From assembly GCA_016124795.1 (NCBI GenBank), contig WGNB01000059.1:1-64000 (forward strand): DNA of 64,000 nucleotides, written 5' to 3'. The notes under the pieces are model-generated. The model was not told the origin of the DNA and ran no database searches. It saw nothing but the letters and a program-made list of their open reading frames with translations. The position numbers and the translations under genes are program-made. The first letter of the stretch is position 1; every line of letters begins with the position of its first letter. Source of the DNA: Rhodopseudomonas sp. (GTDB taxonomy: Bacteria; Pseudomonadota; Alphaproteobacteria; Rhizobiales; Xanthobacteraceae). This document shows, piece by piece, positions 52,576 to 60,947 of this stretch.

Positions 52576-53013
52576 TCAGCCGGCGGCGTTGGCCGCGAGC
52601 GCCGCGCCGGCCTCGGCGCGGACCCGCTCGACCATCGAGCGCAGGCCGTTTGAACGCTGCGGCGTCAGGTTCTCGCGCAGCCCGATCCGATCGAACAGCG
52701 CCAGAGCATCGGTCTTGAGGATATTGCCGGCGGTCTGGCCGGAATAAAGCGCGATCAGGATGGCGACCAGCCCCCGCACGATATGGGCATCGCTGTCGCC
52801 GCGAAACGTCATTACCGGACCGTCGGCCCCGTTGCGATTAACACGGGTGGTCAACCACACCTGGCTGGCGCAACCTTGAACCTTATTGGCTTCGGTGTGC
52901 TCGTCCTCCGGCATCGGCGGCAACGCCCGACCGAGTTCGATGACATAACGGTAACGGTCATCCCATTCGTCGAGAAGGGCGAAGTTCTCAATAATGTCGT
53001 CGATCTGGCTCAT
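52576..53013 (-). CDS. sufE: SufE-family cysteine desulfuration protein
   Basis: A 145-residue sulfur acceptor for SufS in iron-sulfur cluster assembly. It starts MSQIDDIIENFALLDEWDDR and has the active-site Cys in NKVQGCASQVWL near residue 50, then MTFRGDSDAHIVRGLVAILI and SPQRSNGLRSM-like end. The ATG at 53013 was chosen over a TTG nine bases upstream. No other suf gene is present, as is frequent in this group. Confidence 0.9.
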   Translation of the reverse strand: MSQIDDIIENFALLDEWDDRYRYVIELGRALPPMPEDEHTEANKVQGCASQVWLTTRVNRNGADGPVMTFRGDSDAHIVRGLVAILIALYSGQTAGNILKTDALALFDRIGLRENLTPQRSNGLRSMVERVRAEAGAALAANAAG

Positions 53014-53178
53014 CGGGAACAAATGCTGCCATCTGGGGACGGCCCTGGTGCCGTCGCGCGAGTCTGTTGCCGGGATATATAGACTCTGATGGCCGGATCG
53101 CCAAAAGGCCGCGCGCGACGCTACGTACGCCGGCGCGTCATGCGCCCGATGGCATCGAATGGTTCGGCGCCCTGCTCG

Positions 53179-53661
53179 TCAGGCCGAAGGTCGTCCGGCG
53201 CGGGCTTCCCGGCGGGGTGGCAGCGGCACCGGCCCGTGCCAGATCGGTTCCAGGTCGGCGGGGCGCAAGGTGCCGTTTGTCGTGCGCCGGCCGGTCGAGC
53301 CGGTTGTTGAGACGGTGGTGTAGCGCGGCGTCTGGGCGGTTTGCGGGCGGTTGCCCGCGACCTCGGAATGCTCCGCGGTGGCGGTGGTCGGTTGGCTCAG
53401 CCGCGCATTGATGAACTGGTAGATCATGCGGGCCCCGGCCTCGGCCTTGAGGCCGATGGCGGATGCAACCTTGCCGCCGGCGGCGCAGGCCTCCGGCTGA
53501 CGGTCGCAGAACCCGCTCATGTCGCTCACCGCAGCGCTCGCGAGCGTGACCGCTTGCGTCGCGTTGATCTGTGCATCCGGTGACGTCTGCTTTCCGCCGC
53601 CGGTCGGCAGCAAGACGCAAACGACGGTCAACCAGAACCCCATTCGCAACAAGAAGAACAT
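53179..53661 (-). CDS. DUF5330 domain protein
   Basis: A 160-residue protein. It begins with a hydrophobic export or anchor segment (FFLLRMGFWLTVVCVLLPTG). The conserved core is AVTLASAAVSDMSGFCDRQP with ACAAGGKVASAIGLKAEAGA after it, carrying two Cys residues (FCDRQPEAC), the DUF5330 signature. The C terminus is Thr/Pro-rich and basic. An upstream ATG at 53697 would add 12 residues; 53661 places the hydrophobic segment at the start. It lies near sufE on the same strand, an arrangement I have seen in related genomes. Function unknown. Confidence 0.72.
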   Translation of the reverse strand: MFFLLRMGFWLTVVCVLLPTGGGKQTSPDAQINATQAVTLASAAVSDMSGFCDRQPEACAAGGKVASAIGLKAEAGARMIYQFINARLSQPTTATAEHSEVAGNRPQTAQTPRYTTVSTTGSTGRRTTNGTLRPADLEPIWHGPVPLPPRREARAGRPSA

Positions 53662-54171
53662 GACACTACCCGTTATCCCCGATGGCTTTTGCGCCATCTT
53701 GCTTTAAAATCTAACAGACAGGATTGAAGCTGTCGTTGGCAATGAATCGCAGTTTTGGGTCAAACTTGGCGCGAATTTATCGGTGATTTGAGTCCAATTG
53801 CATCAATTCGAATTTGAATAAAATTGTAACGATCGCCGGGCATGCGCGTCCCTCGGTGTGAAGATGCGCTGTAAATGCGCATGTCACGGCCATCCCCGGC
53901 GTGGGTCGCCAGTATGGTTAGCACAATCCTAACGCATGACTGGGTGGCCCGGCACCAGCAGGCAGAATTTGTTAAGGCCAGGCCGCCGGCCAATCCGGCA
54001 ATAGAAATTTTACCATGACCGGAAAATGCCGGCGCTATGGCCGGCGAAATGGCCGCACAAGAGCTGCAAACCTCGTCCTGCCGTTTTGCCTTAGCTTTCG
54101 CTTAAGCGCGTCTGACTTATGGTTACCGGACGAAAAAGGGGCGCGTCTGGTCAGGGCGTGAGACAAGGTCC
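53662..54171. promoter_or_regulatory. Gene-free region upstream of the PAS histidine kinase with a CtrA-like site
   Basis: About 510 bp with no gene. TTAG-CTTTCGC-TTAA at 54091-54105 is a one-mismatch CtrA box, 67 bp before the kinase start. GTTAG-N7-CTAAC at 53917-53933 is an inverted repeat of unknown role. An AT-rich stretch lies at 53790-53830. Confidence 0.4.
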
Positions 54172-55992
54172 GTGAGTTTTCTCTCGCCGGTTTGGAATTA
54201 TGTCGATGCTCTTGTGCATCCGGCCGCGCAAAGCGATGCGCTGACCGCCGCCCGCCATCGCGCCTTTATCGCGCCGCGCCTGGTTGGCAGCCTCGCCGCG
54301 CTGGCCTCATTCCCTGTGTACATTGCTTTCCGCGGCGTGCCGAGCGTGCTTGAGGTCGCCATCTTCGGTTGGCTGGTGACGCCGATACTGATCGCCTATT
54401 TCTTGTCGCGTACCGGCCGTTACGAGCGGGCGCACATCCTGTCATCGTTGTCGTTGACAGGTTTGGTCACGGCGGTCGCCTTTTATAATGGTGGCATTGC
54501 GTCGTTCGCTGCGATCTGGCTGGTGGTGGTGCCGCTGGAGGCCGCATTGTCGGCGTCGCGACGTGTAGTTGCTTTGGCTTCGATCTTCGTGCTGATCGCT
54601 GCTGGCGGGCTGTTGCTGGCCAACGCCCATGAATGGCTGCCGCCGGCTGCCGCGATGCAGGACAATCACGGCGCGCTTGCCGCGCTTGGCATTGTGTCGG
54701 CGGCGCTTTACGCGACGGGGCTGGCGCTGAGCGCCGAGCGGCTGGCGCGAACCAGCTTCTGGCTGCTTCATGCCGAGGAGGATCGCTACCATCTGCTGGC
54801 GCGCAATATGACCGACGTGATCAGCCGGCACGGCAAGAACGGCGCGGTGATGTTCATTTCGCCAGCGGCCGAGCCATTGTTCGGCGTGCGCGCCGCGGAC
54901 CTGCACGGGCACGGGCTGTTTGACCGCGTTCATGTCACCGACCGTCCGGCATTTCTGACGGCTTTGGCCGATGCTGCTGACGATAGCGAGGGCCGCTCGG
55001 TCGAATTCCGCATCCGTCGCGGCGGCGATGACGAGGCGCAAGCCGGGCACTTCGTCTGGGTCGAAATGCGCTGCCGTCTGCTCGATCACGCCGGCAAACT
55101 GGCCGATACCGGCGAGCGTGACGTGGTCGCGGTGATGCGTGACGTCAGCGAACGGAAGATCCACGAAGAGGCGATCGAACTGGCGCGGCTGGAGCGCGAG
55201 CGCGCCGACGAATCCAAGACCCGTTTCCTGGCGACCATGAGCCATGAGCTCCGGACCCCGCTGAATGCGATTATCGGCTTTTCTGAAATGCTGACCAATG
55301 ATGAGTTGGCATTGCCACCGGCTCGGAAGCTCGAATACGCCAAGCTGATCAACGAATCCGGGCATCACCTGCTGTCGGTGGTCAACGGGATTCTCGATAT
55401 GTCGAAGATGGAAACTGGCAATTTCCAGATCACGCCGGAACCCTTCGCGCCCGGTCAGGCGATCATGAGTTGCTGCGATCTGCTGGCGCTCAAGGCGCGC
55501 GATGCCGGCGTTGAGATCAAGACGCGGATTGCCGTTGGCTTGCCCGAGACGATTGGGGATCGCCGTGCGTTCAACCAGATCATGATCAATCTGATTTCGA
55601 ACGCCATCAAGTTCACGCCGCGCGGCGGGCGGGTGACGATCGGCGCGCTATGTGACGGCCCCAAATTGTCGGTTTCTGTCGAGGACACCGGTGTCGGCAT
55701 CGGTATGGACGATCTGCCGCGGGTGGGTGAGGCGTTCTTCCAGGCGCGCGCCTCGTATGATCGCCGACACGATGGCTCCGGTCTCGGTTTGTCGATCGTC
55801 AAGGGGCTCGTGAAACTGCACCACGGCGATATCGATATTCGCAGCCGTTTGGGTGAGGGTACTCGCGTGACGGTTCGCCTGCCGCTCGATTGCGAAGCCG
55901 GCAGGACCGTGGCAGATCCGATCAAACTTGTGACTGAGCGAGCCGGCGAATTGGCCGCCGCGGCGAATGTATTGGTGAAGAAAAGTGCCTAA
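54172..55992 (+). CDS. PAS-domain membrane sensor histidine kinase (DivJ/PleC-like)
   Basis: A 606-residue kinase. About six hydrophobic helices span residues 35-190 (for example LVGSLAALASFPVYIAF). A PAS domain follows from about 210 (DVISRHGKNGAVMFISPAAE). The dimerisation domain has the phospho-acceptor His in RFLATMSHELRTPLNAIIGF near residue 360, and the ATPase domain has NLISNAIKFTPRGGRV, EDTGVGIGMDD and GSGLGLSIVKGL. The layout and the HK core resemble DivJ/PleC-type cell-cycle kinases; no response regulator is adjacent. It starts at a GTG close after AAGG. The stop overlaps the GTG of the peptidoglycan-binding gene. Confidence 0.82.
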   Translation: MSFLSPVWNYVDALVHPAAQSDALTAARHRAFIAPRLVGSLAALASFPVYIAFRGVPSVLEVAIFGWLVTPILIAYFLSRTGRYERAHILSSLSLTGLVTAVAFYNGGIASFAAIWLVVVPLEAALSASRRVVALASIFVLIAAGGLLLANAHEWLPPAAAMQDNHGALAALGIVSAALYATGLALSAERLARTSFWLLHAEEDRYHLLARNMTDVISRHGKNGAVMFISPAAEPLFGVRAADLHGHGLFDRVHVTDRPAFLTALADAADDSEGRSVEFRIRRGGDDEAQAGHFVWVEMRCRLLDHAGKLADTGERDVVAVMRDVSERKIHEEAIELARLERERADESKTRFLATMSHELRTPLNAIIGFSEMLTNDELALPPARKLEYAKLINESGHHLLSVVNGILDMSKMETGNFQITPEPFAPGQAIMSCCDLLALKARDAGVEIKTRIAVGLPETIGDRRAFNQIMINLISNAIKFTPRGGRVTIGALCDGPKLSVSVEDTGVGIGMDDLPRVGEAFFQARASYDRRHDGSGLGLSIVKGLVKLHHGDIDIRSRLGEGTRVTVRLPLDCEAGRTVADPIKLVTERAGELAAAANVLVKKSA

Positions 55993-56779
55993 GCGGACCA
56001 AACGAGCGGCGGCCTTGGCGTTGGAAAGCCGGGGCAACGGGCTGGGGGCGGTCATAACGCGCAATCCCCGCGAATTCGTCGGCATCGTGATGGCGACGGG
56101 CGCGGTTGCGGCGGTTTTCGTCAACGCCCTTTTCATGCAGCATGGTCCGCATCCGGCGCCGATTTTCGCAACCAGGCCCTTGTTGGCGGCGGCTGCGGTG
56201 GCGCCGGTGCGATTGCCGCCGCCGCGCATCGCTTCGGCACCGAGCCAGCCGGCCAGCGCACCGGTCAACCAGCCGCTGCCATTGACGCCACCGCCGACGA
56301 CGATGGCCGGCGCGATGCAGTTGACCGCCAATATCCAGCGCGAGCTGACCCGGCTTGGCTATTACGATGGCGTCGCCGACGGCATCTGGGGCGCCAAGAC
56401 CGATGCTGGCGTGCGCGATTTTCTCGCTTACAGCCATGCGGCCGTTCGTCCGGAGGCAAGCGAAAGCCTGTTGCGGGCGCTAGCCGCTGCGCCGGCAAAA
56501 ATCCCGACGAAGGCCGCACCAAGCCCTGCAGTTGCGGCACCTGCGCCGCGTAACGATCCAATCGCCGCCTTGATCGCTCCGTCGCAGCGTGTGCTGGCGA
56601 TCCAGCGGGCGCTTACCGATTATGGCTACGGTCAGATCAAGCCGACTGGAACCTTTGATGCCGACACCCGCACTGCGATTGAGAAGTTCGAACGCGATCA
56701 TCATCTGCCGGTAACGGGGCAGATCTCGGATCGATTTGTTCGTGAATTGGCCGGTATGACCGGGCGTCCGCTCGAATAA
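55985..56779 (+). CDS. Membrane-anchored peptidoglycan-binding domain protein
   Basis: A 264-residue protein. A single hydrophobic helix lies at about residues 31-50 (EFVGIVMATGAVAAVFVNAL); the rest is periplasmic. Two PG_binding_1 domains are seen: IQRELTRLGYYDGVADGIWG near 115 and IQRALTDYGYGQIKPTGTFD near 205, separated by an Ala/Pro linker. It starts with a GTG that overlaps the kinase stop by 8 nt, with GGTGAAG upstream, so it is translationally coupled to the kinase. It may connect cell-wall state to signalling. Confidence 0.8.
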   Translation: MPKRTKRAAALALESRGNGLGAVITRNPREFVGIVMATGAVAAVFVNALFMQHGPHPAPIFATRPLLAAAAVAPVRLPPPRIASAPSQPASAPVNQPLPLTPPPTTMAGAMQLTANIQRELTRLGYYDGVADGIWGAKTDAGVRDFLAYSHAAVRPEASESLLRALAAAPAKIPTKAAPSPAVAAPAPRNDPIAALIAPSQRVLAIQRALTDYGYGQIKPTGTFDADTRTAIEKFERDHHLPVTGQISDRFVRELAGMTGRPLE

Positions 56780-56840
56780 TCGCGACAGCCGACCAACAGT
56801 GGGCGTGGCGGCTTGTCGCCGCTTCGTGGTATCGAGTGTC

Positions 56841-57191
56841 ATGCGATTGAAATCGGGAATCTGGGTGGCGGCCTATGTGCGCCGTTGCCATATCGAAGGC
56901 GCTTTCGCGGTCGTGCGCCGACGCGGTGCAGAGGAAGCCGGCACCATTTTTATCAAAGTCGATCGGCTCGACGGCACCGGGATGCTTTACGGTCCGGCGC
57001 CGCAGACGGCGTTTGACGAGGAACAGCCGGCCGACCGGCTTTTTACCGTTGTGCTGGGGCGCGACGGCCCGGTGGCCGTCGTCGATATCGAAGCAAGGCT
57101 GCAACGTGAAATTCGGTTTGATCCGGATATCTGGATTGTCGAGTCCGAGGACCGACAGGGCCGGCATTTTCTCGACACCTTGGTTGGCTGA
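56841..57191 (+). CDS. DUF1491 family protein
   Basis: A 116-residue protein common in alphaproteobacteria. It begins MRLKSGIWVAAYVRRCHIEG and continues FAVVRRRGAEEAGTIFIKVD; FDPDIWIVESEDRQGRHFL closes the domain, all typical of DUF1491. Function is unknown. It lies about 60 bp after the peptidoglycan-binding gene, likely in the same transcript. An in-frame start at 56799 was rejected because the family opens at 56841. Confidence 0.85.
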   Translation: MRLKSGIWVAAYVRRCHIEGAFAVVRRRGAEEAGTIFIKVDRLDGTGMLYGPAPQTAFDEEQPADRLFTVVLGRDGPVAVVDIEARLQREIRFDPDIWIVESEDRQGRHFLDTLVG

Positions 57192-57196
57192 AATAT

Positions 57197-58474
57197 TCAG
57201 CCGGCCGACTTGACCCGTTTCTGACGGCGCGTTGACGAGCCTGCGCGGTGCCGCCGTGGCGTTGTCGCCTTGCCGCGGCTATCGCTGCGATCCGCGTCGT
57301 CATAGACCGGCTCATATTCGGGACGACGCGGGGCCGGATGAGTCGTTGTTTTGGACTTGCCAGCCTGTTGCCAGATGGCCAGCATCTGGTGGGCGGCTTC
57401 GGGCGTTATCTCGTTAAAGAGCTCGGCCAGTTCATAGACCCGTTGCACCGATTGGCCGATCACCGGGTTAAGGAATAGCAATATCCGCTGCAGCACGGCC
57501 GCCTGCATCGTGAGCGCCTTGGCTGCGACCACGATCGGCTCGCCAAAGGGATCGCGCGCGATCCGCGCGGCGACGTCGTGATTGACGCCGAGTGCGCCGG
57601 TAAGCCTGTCGGCAAAATCTCCGACACGGCGTTGCAAGGCGGCGTTCTCGAGTTGCGTGATGGTTTCGACCGATGCCGGTGCGGCCCGTTGTGTTGCGCC
57701 GTTGGCGATGGCGTCAAGGCTCAGCAGAATGAGGCGGCGTTCTTCCGGCCTGGCGAAGAAGAACAAATCGACCAAATCGTCGGTTTGGACCGGCGCTTCA
57801 CCTTCGACCGGGGATCGGTCGTCATGTACGTCGCTGTCGGGCGATAACCATTGGTGCGGAACGATTTCGTCGCTTGCATGAAGAGCCTGATCGTTTGTCG
57901 GCGCGCCGGTGTCTGCCAAGGTTTCAGGCACAACAACGTGAATGTCGCCACTATCGGCAAAGATTGCCTCACCGAGCGGAGCCTCGCATTTGGCGGCTTG
58001 TTCGCGTGCGAAAGCATCGTCAGTCCAGCCGCCGCGGGTTGCCGTGTTACCGGTGTACGGCGCGGCGTCGGCGGAGGCCGCCGGGTCGCCGTCGTCATCG
58101 TCTGCATGTCGGGCGATGCGCGGCGAAACTGTGCGTCCCGCCAGACGGTCGAGCACGGCGGCCGGTGCCGCAGGATAGCTGGCCAGGCTGGCGGCAACGG
58201 CCTCTCGGGTCGCGTCATCGACGCCATCGATCAGGCCGAGTGCCAGTTCGACATATTGAATTTGTTCGAAGGCGCTGTGGCTGGCCTTCTGCACGTAAAG
58301 GTCGGTCAGTACCCGGAGCAGTGTCGGCCGGACGTCGACACCGTCCCGGCAGGCGAGGTCGACCAGTCCGTCCAGTTGCGCTTCTGGCATATCCGGCGCC
58401 AGCGGCGGTGCGCGATGTGGTGCGGACGAACGATCGGATGATTGACGGGGAGGTGACGGCCGGGAATTGGTCAT
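57197..58474 (-). CDS. DUF2336 domain protein
   Basis: A 425-residue soluble protein. It contains a HEAT-like helical region near the N terminus (LVDLACRDGVDVRPTLLRVL and YVELALGLIDGVDDATREAV), a long acidic linker from about 130 to 240, and the C-terminal DUF2336 part (DLFFFARPEERRLILLSLDA, then LLFLNPVIGQSVQRVYELAE). The end is basic (RHRAGSSTRRQKRVKS). Function unknown. It converges with the DUF1491 gene. A near-CtrA motif lies about 50 bp upstream. Confidence 0.78.
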   Translation of the reverse strand: MTNSRPSPPRQSSDRSSAPHRAPPLAPDMPEAQLDGLVDLACRDGVDVRPTLLRVLTDLYVQKASHSAFEQIQYVELALGLIDGVDDATREAVAASLASYPAAPAAVLDRLAGRTVSPRIARHADDDDGDPAASADAAPYTGNTATRGGWTDDAFAREQAAKCEAPLGEAIFADSGDIHVVVPETLADTGAPTNDQALHASDEIVPHQWLSPDSDVHDDRSPVEGEAPVQTDDLVDLFFFARPEERRLILLSLDAIANGATQRAAPASVETITQLENAALQRRVGDFADRLTGALGVNHDVAARIARDPFGEPIVVAAKALTMQAAVLQRILLFLNPVIGQSVQRVYELAELFNEITPEAAHQMLAIWQQAGKSKTTTHPAPRRPEYEPVYDDADRSDSRGKATTPRRHRAGSSTRRQKRVKSAG

Positions 58475-58519
58475 GACGCAACGCTCACGCTTACAGATCT
58501 TCAGATTAATGCAGTTATG

Positions 58520-58535
58520 TTAGCGGAGCGTTAAC
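58520..58535. promoter_or_regulatory. CtrA-like motif upstream of the DUF2336 gene
   Basis: TTAG-CGGAGCG-TTAAC differs from TTAA-N7-TTAAC by one base. It lies 46-61 bp upstream of the DUF2336 start and about 140 bp upstream of the small gene on the other strand. Only tentative. Confidence 0.3.
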
Positions 58536-58674
58536 CTTGCCACCCCTTTAATTGAAATTGCCGATCCGGCTGGTCCGAGTGCATGACAGGGTAGCGTAGA
58601 GAGCCAATTTTCGTCGTTTGAGGTTGTGCCAGAAAGGCCGTGATGTTGTAGCCGGGACGGAAAAGGGGACTGCT

Positions 58675-58872
58675 ATGGGCGAAGTCATCCAATTTCCCGA
58701 AGACGCTGTCGGTAGCCGCGGTGGCCGATGGCGGGAGACCGGTTCGGAGTCAGGAATCGTCATTATCCTTCCGGTGATCCGGATCGATCGTGCGCCGGGC
58801 GGATCGAACGGCTTCGAACCCGACACCGGAAATCATTCAGGCCGTCGCCGCCGCCGCCCGATCGCGCGTTGA
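58675..58872 (+). CDS. Small conserved hypothetical protein
   Basis: A 65-residue protein beginning MGEVIQFPEDAVGSRGG, a start I recognise from small proteins of Bradyrhizobium relatives, followed by RWRETGSESGIVIILPVIRI. The C terminus is Arg-rich. The ATG has AAAAGGGGA upstream, a good site. It is 25 bp before the lipoprotein gene and likely in the same transcript. No function known. Confidence 0.65.
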   Translation: MGEVIQFPEDAVGSRGGRWRETGSESGIVIILPVIRIDRAPGGSNGFEPDTGNHSGRRRRRPIAR

Positions 58873-58897
58873 AGCGGCTCGGCCGATAAAGGATGCG

Positions 58898-59671
58898 ATG
58901 CGCTATTCGAGACTGCCCGCTTCGGCCCGCTACCGGCTTTGCCGCGCCTTTTTGACCGGTGCCGCGTTGACGATGCTTGCCGGTTGCGGCGTCAATGGCG
59001 ATTTCGGCGAAGTGAACCGGACGCTGGTGCGCGACGATATTCACGACTGGATCGGGCGTAACCGACCAGCCGATCATCTCGACGCCTTGACCGAGATTCA
59101 GCCGACCGATGACGAGCGGCAACTGCGCGATCTGGCCTATCCGCTGCTGGAACCGCCCTATGACCGGAACAAGACGACCTCCGTCCTCGGCGAATATGGA
59201 CTGAAGCGGGAGGGGCTTGCCGAAGCCGCCGATCGGACGATGTATTACCGTCATTTGGTGGATCACGACAATCGCTCTCCGGCTTCGCGCTACGCTCAAC
59301 TGGTTGACGATATCCGGAACGATCTTACGCGGATGCCACCTTTCTTCGAGGTCGCGGCACGCGTGATCGATATGGACGCGAAGCGTCACAAGAGCCTCGC
59401 TTTTGTCACCGAACTGAGCGATGTCGAACGGGGTCAGGCGAATGAACGCATGAAGGAAAACGCCCGCGTCATCGCCATGGTGCGAACCAGTCTGGTGCAA
59501 CGCGCGGCGTCCTATCGCTATGCACTGGAGCGGTTGGTGCTGAGCGCGCCGACCCGCGAAGTCGGCGACGCCGACCGGCTGATGGCCGATATGCAGGCAA
59601 GGGTCGCCTATTATCGCAATCACACTGCGCCGCAATTTGTCAGCGAGCGCAGCCTGGCCTCGAATCGCTGA
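58898..59671 (+). CDS. Predicted lipoprotein of unknown function
   Basis: A 257-residue protein. The signal peptide ends in a lipobox, LTMLAGC with Cys at about residue 28, so the mature protein should be lipidated and membrane-attached in the periplasm. The remainder is helical and highly charged: DDIHDWIGRNRPADHLDALT, FVTELSDVERGQANERMKEN and VQRAASYRYALERLVLSAP. Coiled-coil-like stretches are visible. The ATG at 58898 follows AAAGGA; the frame open to 58790 is not needed. No family was recognised. Confidence 0.75.
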   Translation: MRYSRLPASARYRLCRAFLTGAALTMLAGCGVNGDFGEVNRTLVRDDIHDWIGRNRPADHLDALTEIQPTDDERQLRDLAYPLLEPPYDRNKTTSVLGEYGLKREGLAEAADRTMYYRHLVDHDNRSPASRYAQLVDDIRNDLTRMPPFFEVAARVIDMDAKRHKSLAFVTELSDVERGQANERMKENARVIAMVRTSLVQRAASYRYALERLVLSAPTREVGDADRLMADMQARVAYYRNHTAPQFVSERSLASNR

Positions 59672-59674
59672 CGG

Positions 59675-60238
59675 TCAGCGCGATGCGGCGTTCAGGCTTT
59701 GCGGCACGCATTTGGCGTTGCCGACGGCGTTTCGCGCCATCGGCATCAGTCCGGGCTCGGGGGCGAGCGCCCGGATTGCGATCAGGCCGGTGACGGTTGG
59801 CGATTCGACAATAAGCCGGTCGGCGGCTGTGATGTCTTCATCTTCCGGCATTTGGCTGTGCTGCTCGGGCGTCATCAATTCGAGTTCGATTACGCGACGG
59901 CCGGCGGCACGGTCGTTGATGGCGTAATAAGCGATATCCTGGCGCGTATAAAACGATACCGACGTGTAGGCCAGGCTGACCGGAACTGTCAGCTTGATCC
60001 ATCCTTGCGACAGGTCGTACCGGCAGACCGCGCTGGCGAATGCCGGATCCATGAAAGGCATGGTTGCGCCGGCGGGCTTGGGGTCGGGCAGCGCTGAGAC
60101 GGAGTTGACCGGCGCGAATTTTTCCAGCCGCGCATAAGCGTCCTGGGTCGCGGTTCGCGGCAGGATAATGATGGTCGCGAGATGGACAACGCCGCCAAGC
60201 AGTGTGCCGGCAAATAGCAACAGCAGCCACCGGATCAT
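59675..60238 (-). CDS. DUF1254-type protein
   Basis: A 187-residue protein. A hydrophobic N-terminal helix (WLLLLFAGTLLGGVVHLATI) anchors or exports it. The conserved region (VCRYDLSQGWIKLTVPVSLA, then YTSVSFYTRQDIAYYAINDR) resembles DUF1254 in its short form. It is paired with a DUF1214-type protein 61 bp upstream; in other bacteria the two domains are fused in one larger protein. Function unknown. Confidence 0.72.
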   Translation of the reverse strand: MIRWLLLLFAGTLLGGVVHLATIIILPRTATQDAYARLEKFAPVNSVSALPDPKPAGATMPFMDPAFASAVCRYDLSQGWIKLTVPVSLAYTSVSFYTRQDIAYYAINDRAAGRRVIELELMTPEQHSQMPEDEDITAADRLIVESPTVTGLIAIRALAPEPGLMPMARNAVGNAKCVPQSLNAASR

Positions 60239-60299
60239 GATGGGCTCCTGTTGGTCCGGTGGCCGGTGTAAGTCACGGCGGCGACGATGAAGGGGCCGG

Positions 60300-60878
60300 T
60301 CATGGGCAGCCCCTGGTTACAAGTTGCGGCATCGGCACCTCGCGTCCGGCTTTTGTGGCGACGCCCACCGCGGTGTCGTAAAGCCGCAACATCAAGGTGT
60401 AACGTTCGACGCCGCCTGTTGGCAGCCAGTTTTCCGGATTGGCGCGGGGCGCCACTACGATCTCGAAACTGCCGTCGGCGTGACGCACGATTTCCTGGCT
60501 GGTGAAGCCGAAGCGATTGATCGAATTGGCGACCAGTTCGCCGTCCGGATTGTAAAGCGTGAGGGTCCAGAACCGCGCCGTCGGCGTGATGCCGGACAAG
60601 ATCACGTCGCAACGTCCGTCGAGCGACTGGCCGTTATCATCGGCGCGAGCGGTGAACGCCACGCCGTCGCCGAGCGCGATTGGCAACTGGCCGGTCCGGG
60701 CAATGGTGGCGCGGGCGTAAGGGTCCGCTTCGACCGTGCCGGTCTTTGGGAATGCGGTCCAACTGCCAATGGTCAGCGCGTCGAACGCCGCGCCACGGGT
60801 CAGCGCAAAATAAGTAGCGCCGAGACCGATGGCGGCGGCGACGATCAGGGCAAACAGCGTTCCGGTAAGTAGCCGCAC
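60300..60878 (-). CDS. DUF1214-type protein
   Basis: A 192-residue protein, with an N-terminal hydrophobic helix (GTLFALIVAAAIGLGATYFA) and a DUF1214-like domain: WTAFPKTGTVEADPYARATI near residue 41, RFWTLTLYNPDGELVANSIN near 103 and GSFEIVVAPRANPENWLPTG near 136. It begins at a GTG; an overlapping ATG at 60880 is out of frame. With the DUF1254-type neighbour it forms the pair found as a single protein elsewhere. It probably sits in the periplasm. Function unknown. Confidence 0.74.
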   Translation of the reverse strand: MRLLTGTLFALIVAAAIGLGATYFALTRGAAFDALTIGSWTAFPKTGTVEADPYARATIARTGQLPIALGDGVAFTARADDNGQSLDGRCDVILSGITPTARFWTLTLYNPDGELVANSINRFGFTSQEIVRHADGSFEIVVAPRANPENWLPTGGVERYTLMLRLYDTAVGVATKAGREVPMPQLVTRGCP

Positions 60879-60947
60879 ATTCGATCCGCTGATGGGGGAG
60901 AATTCGATTCGTTGGGGAGATTACGCCGGCTCACTGGCCACGGCCAA

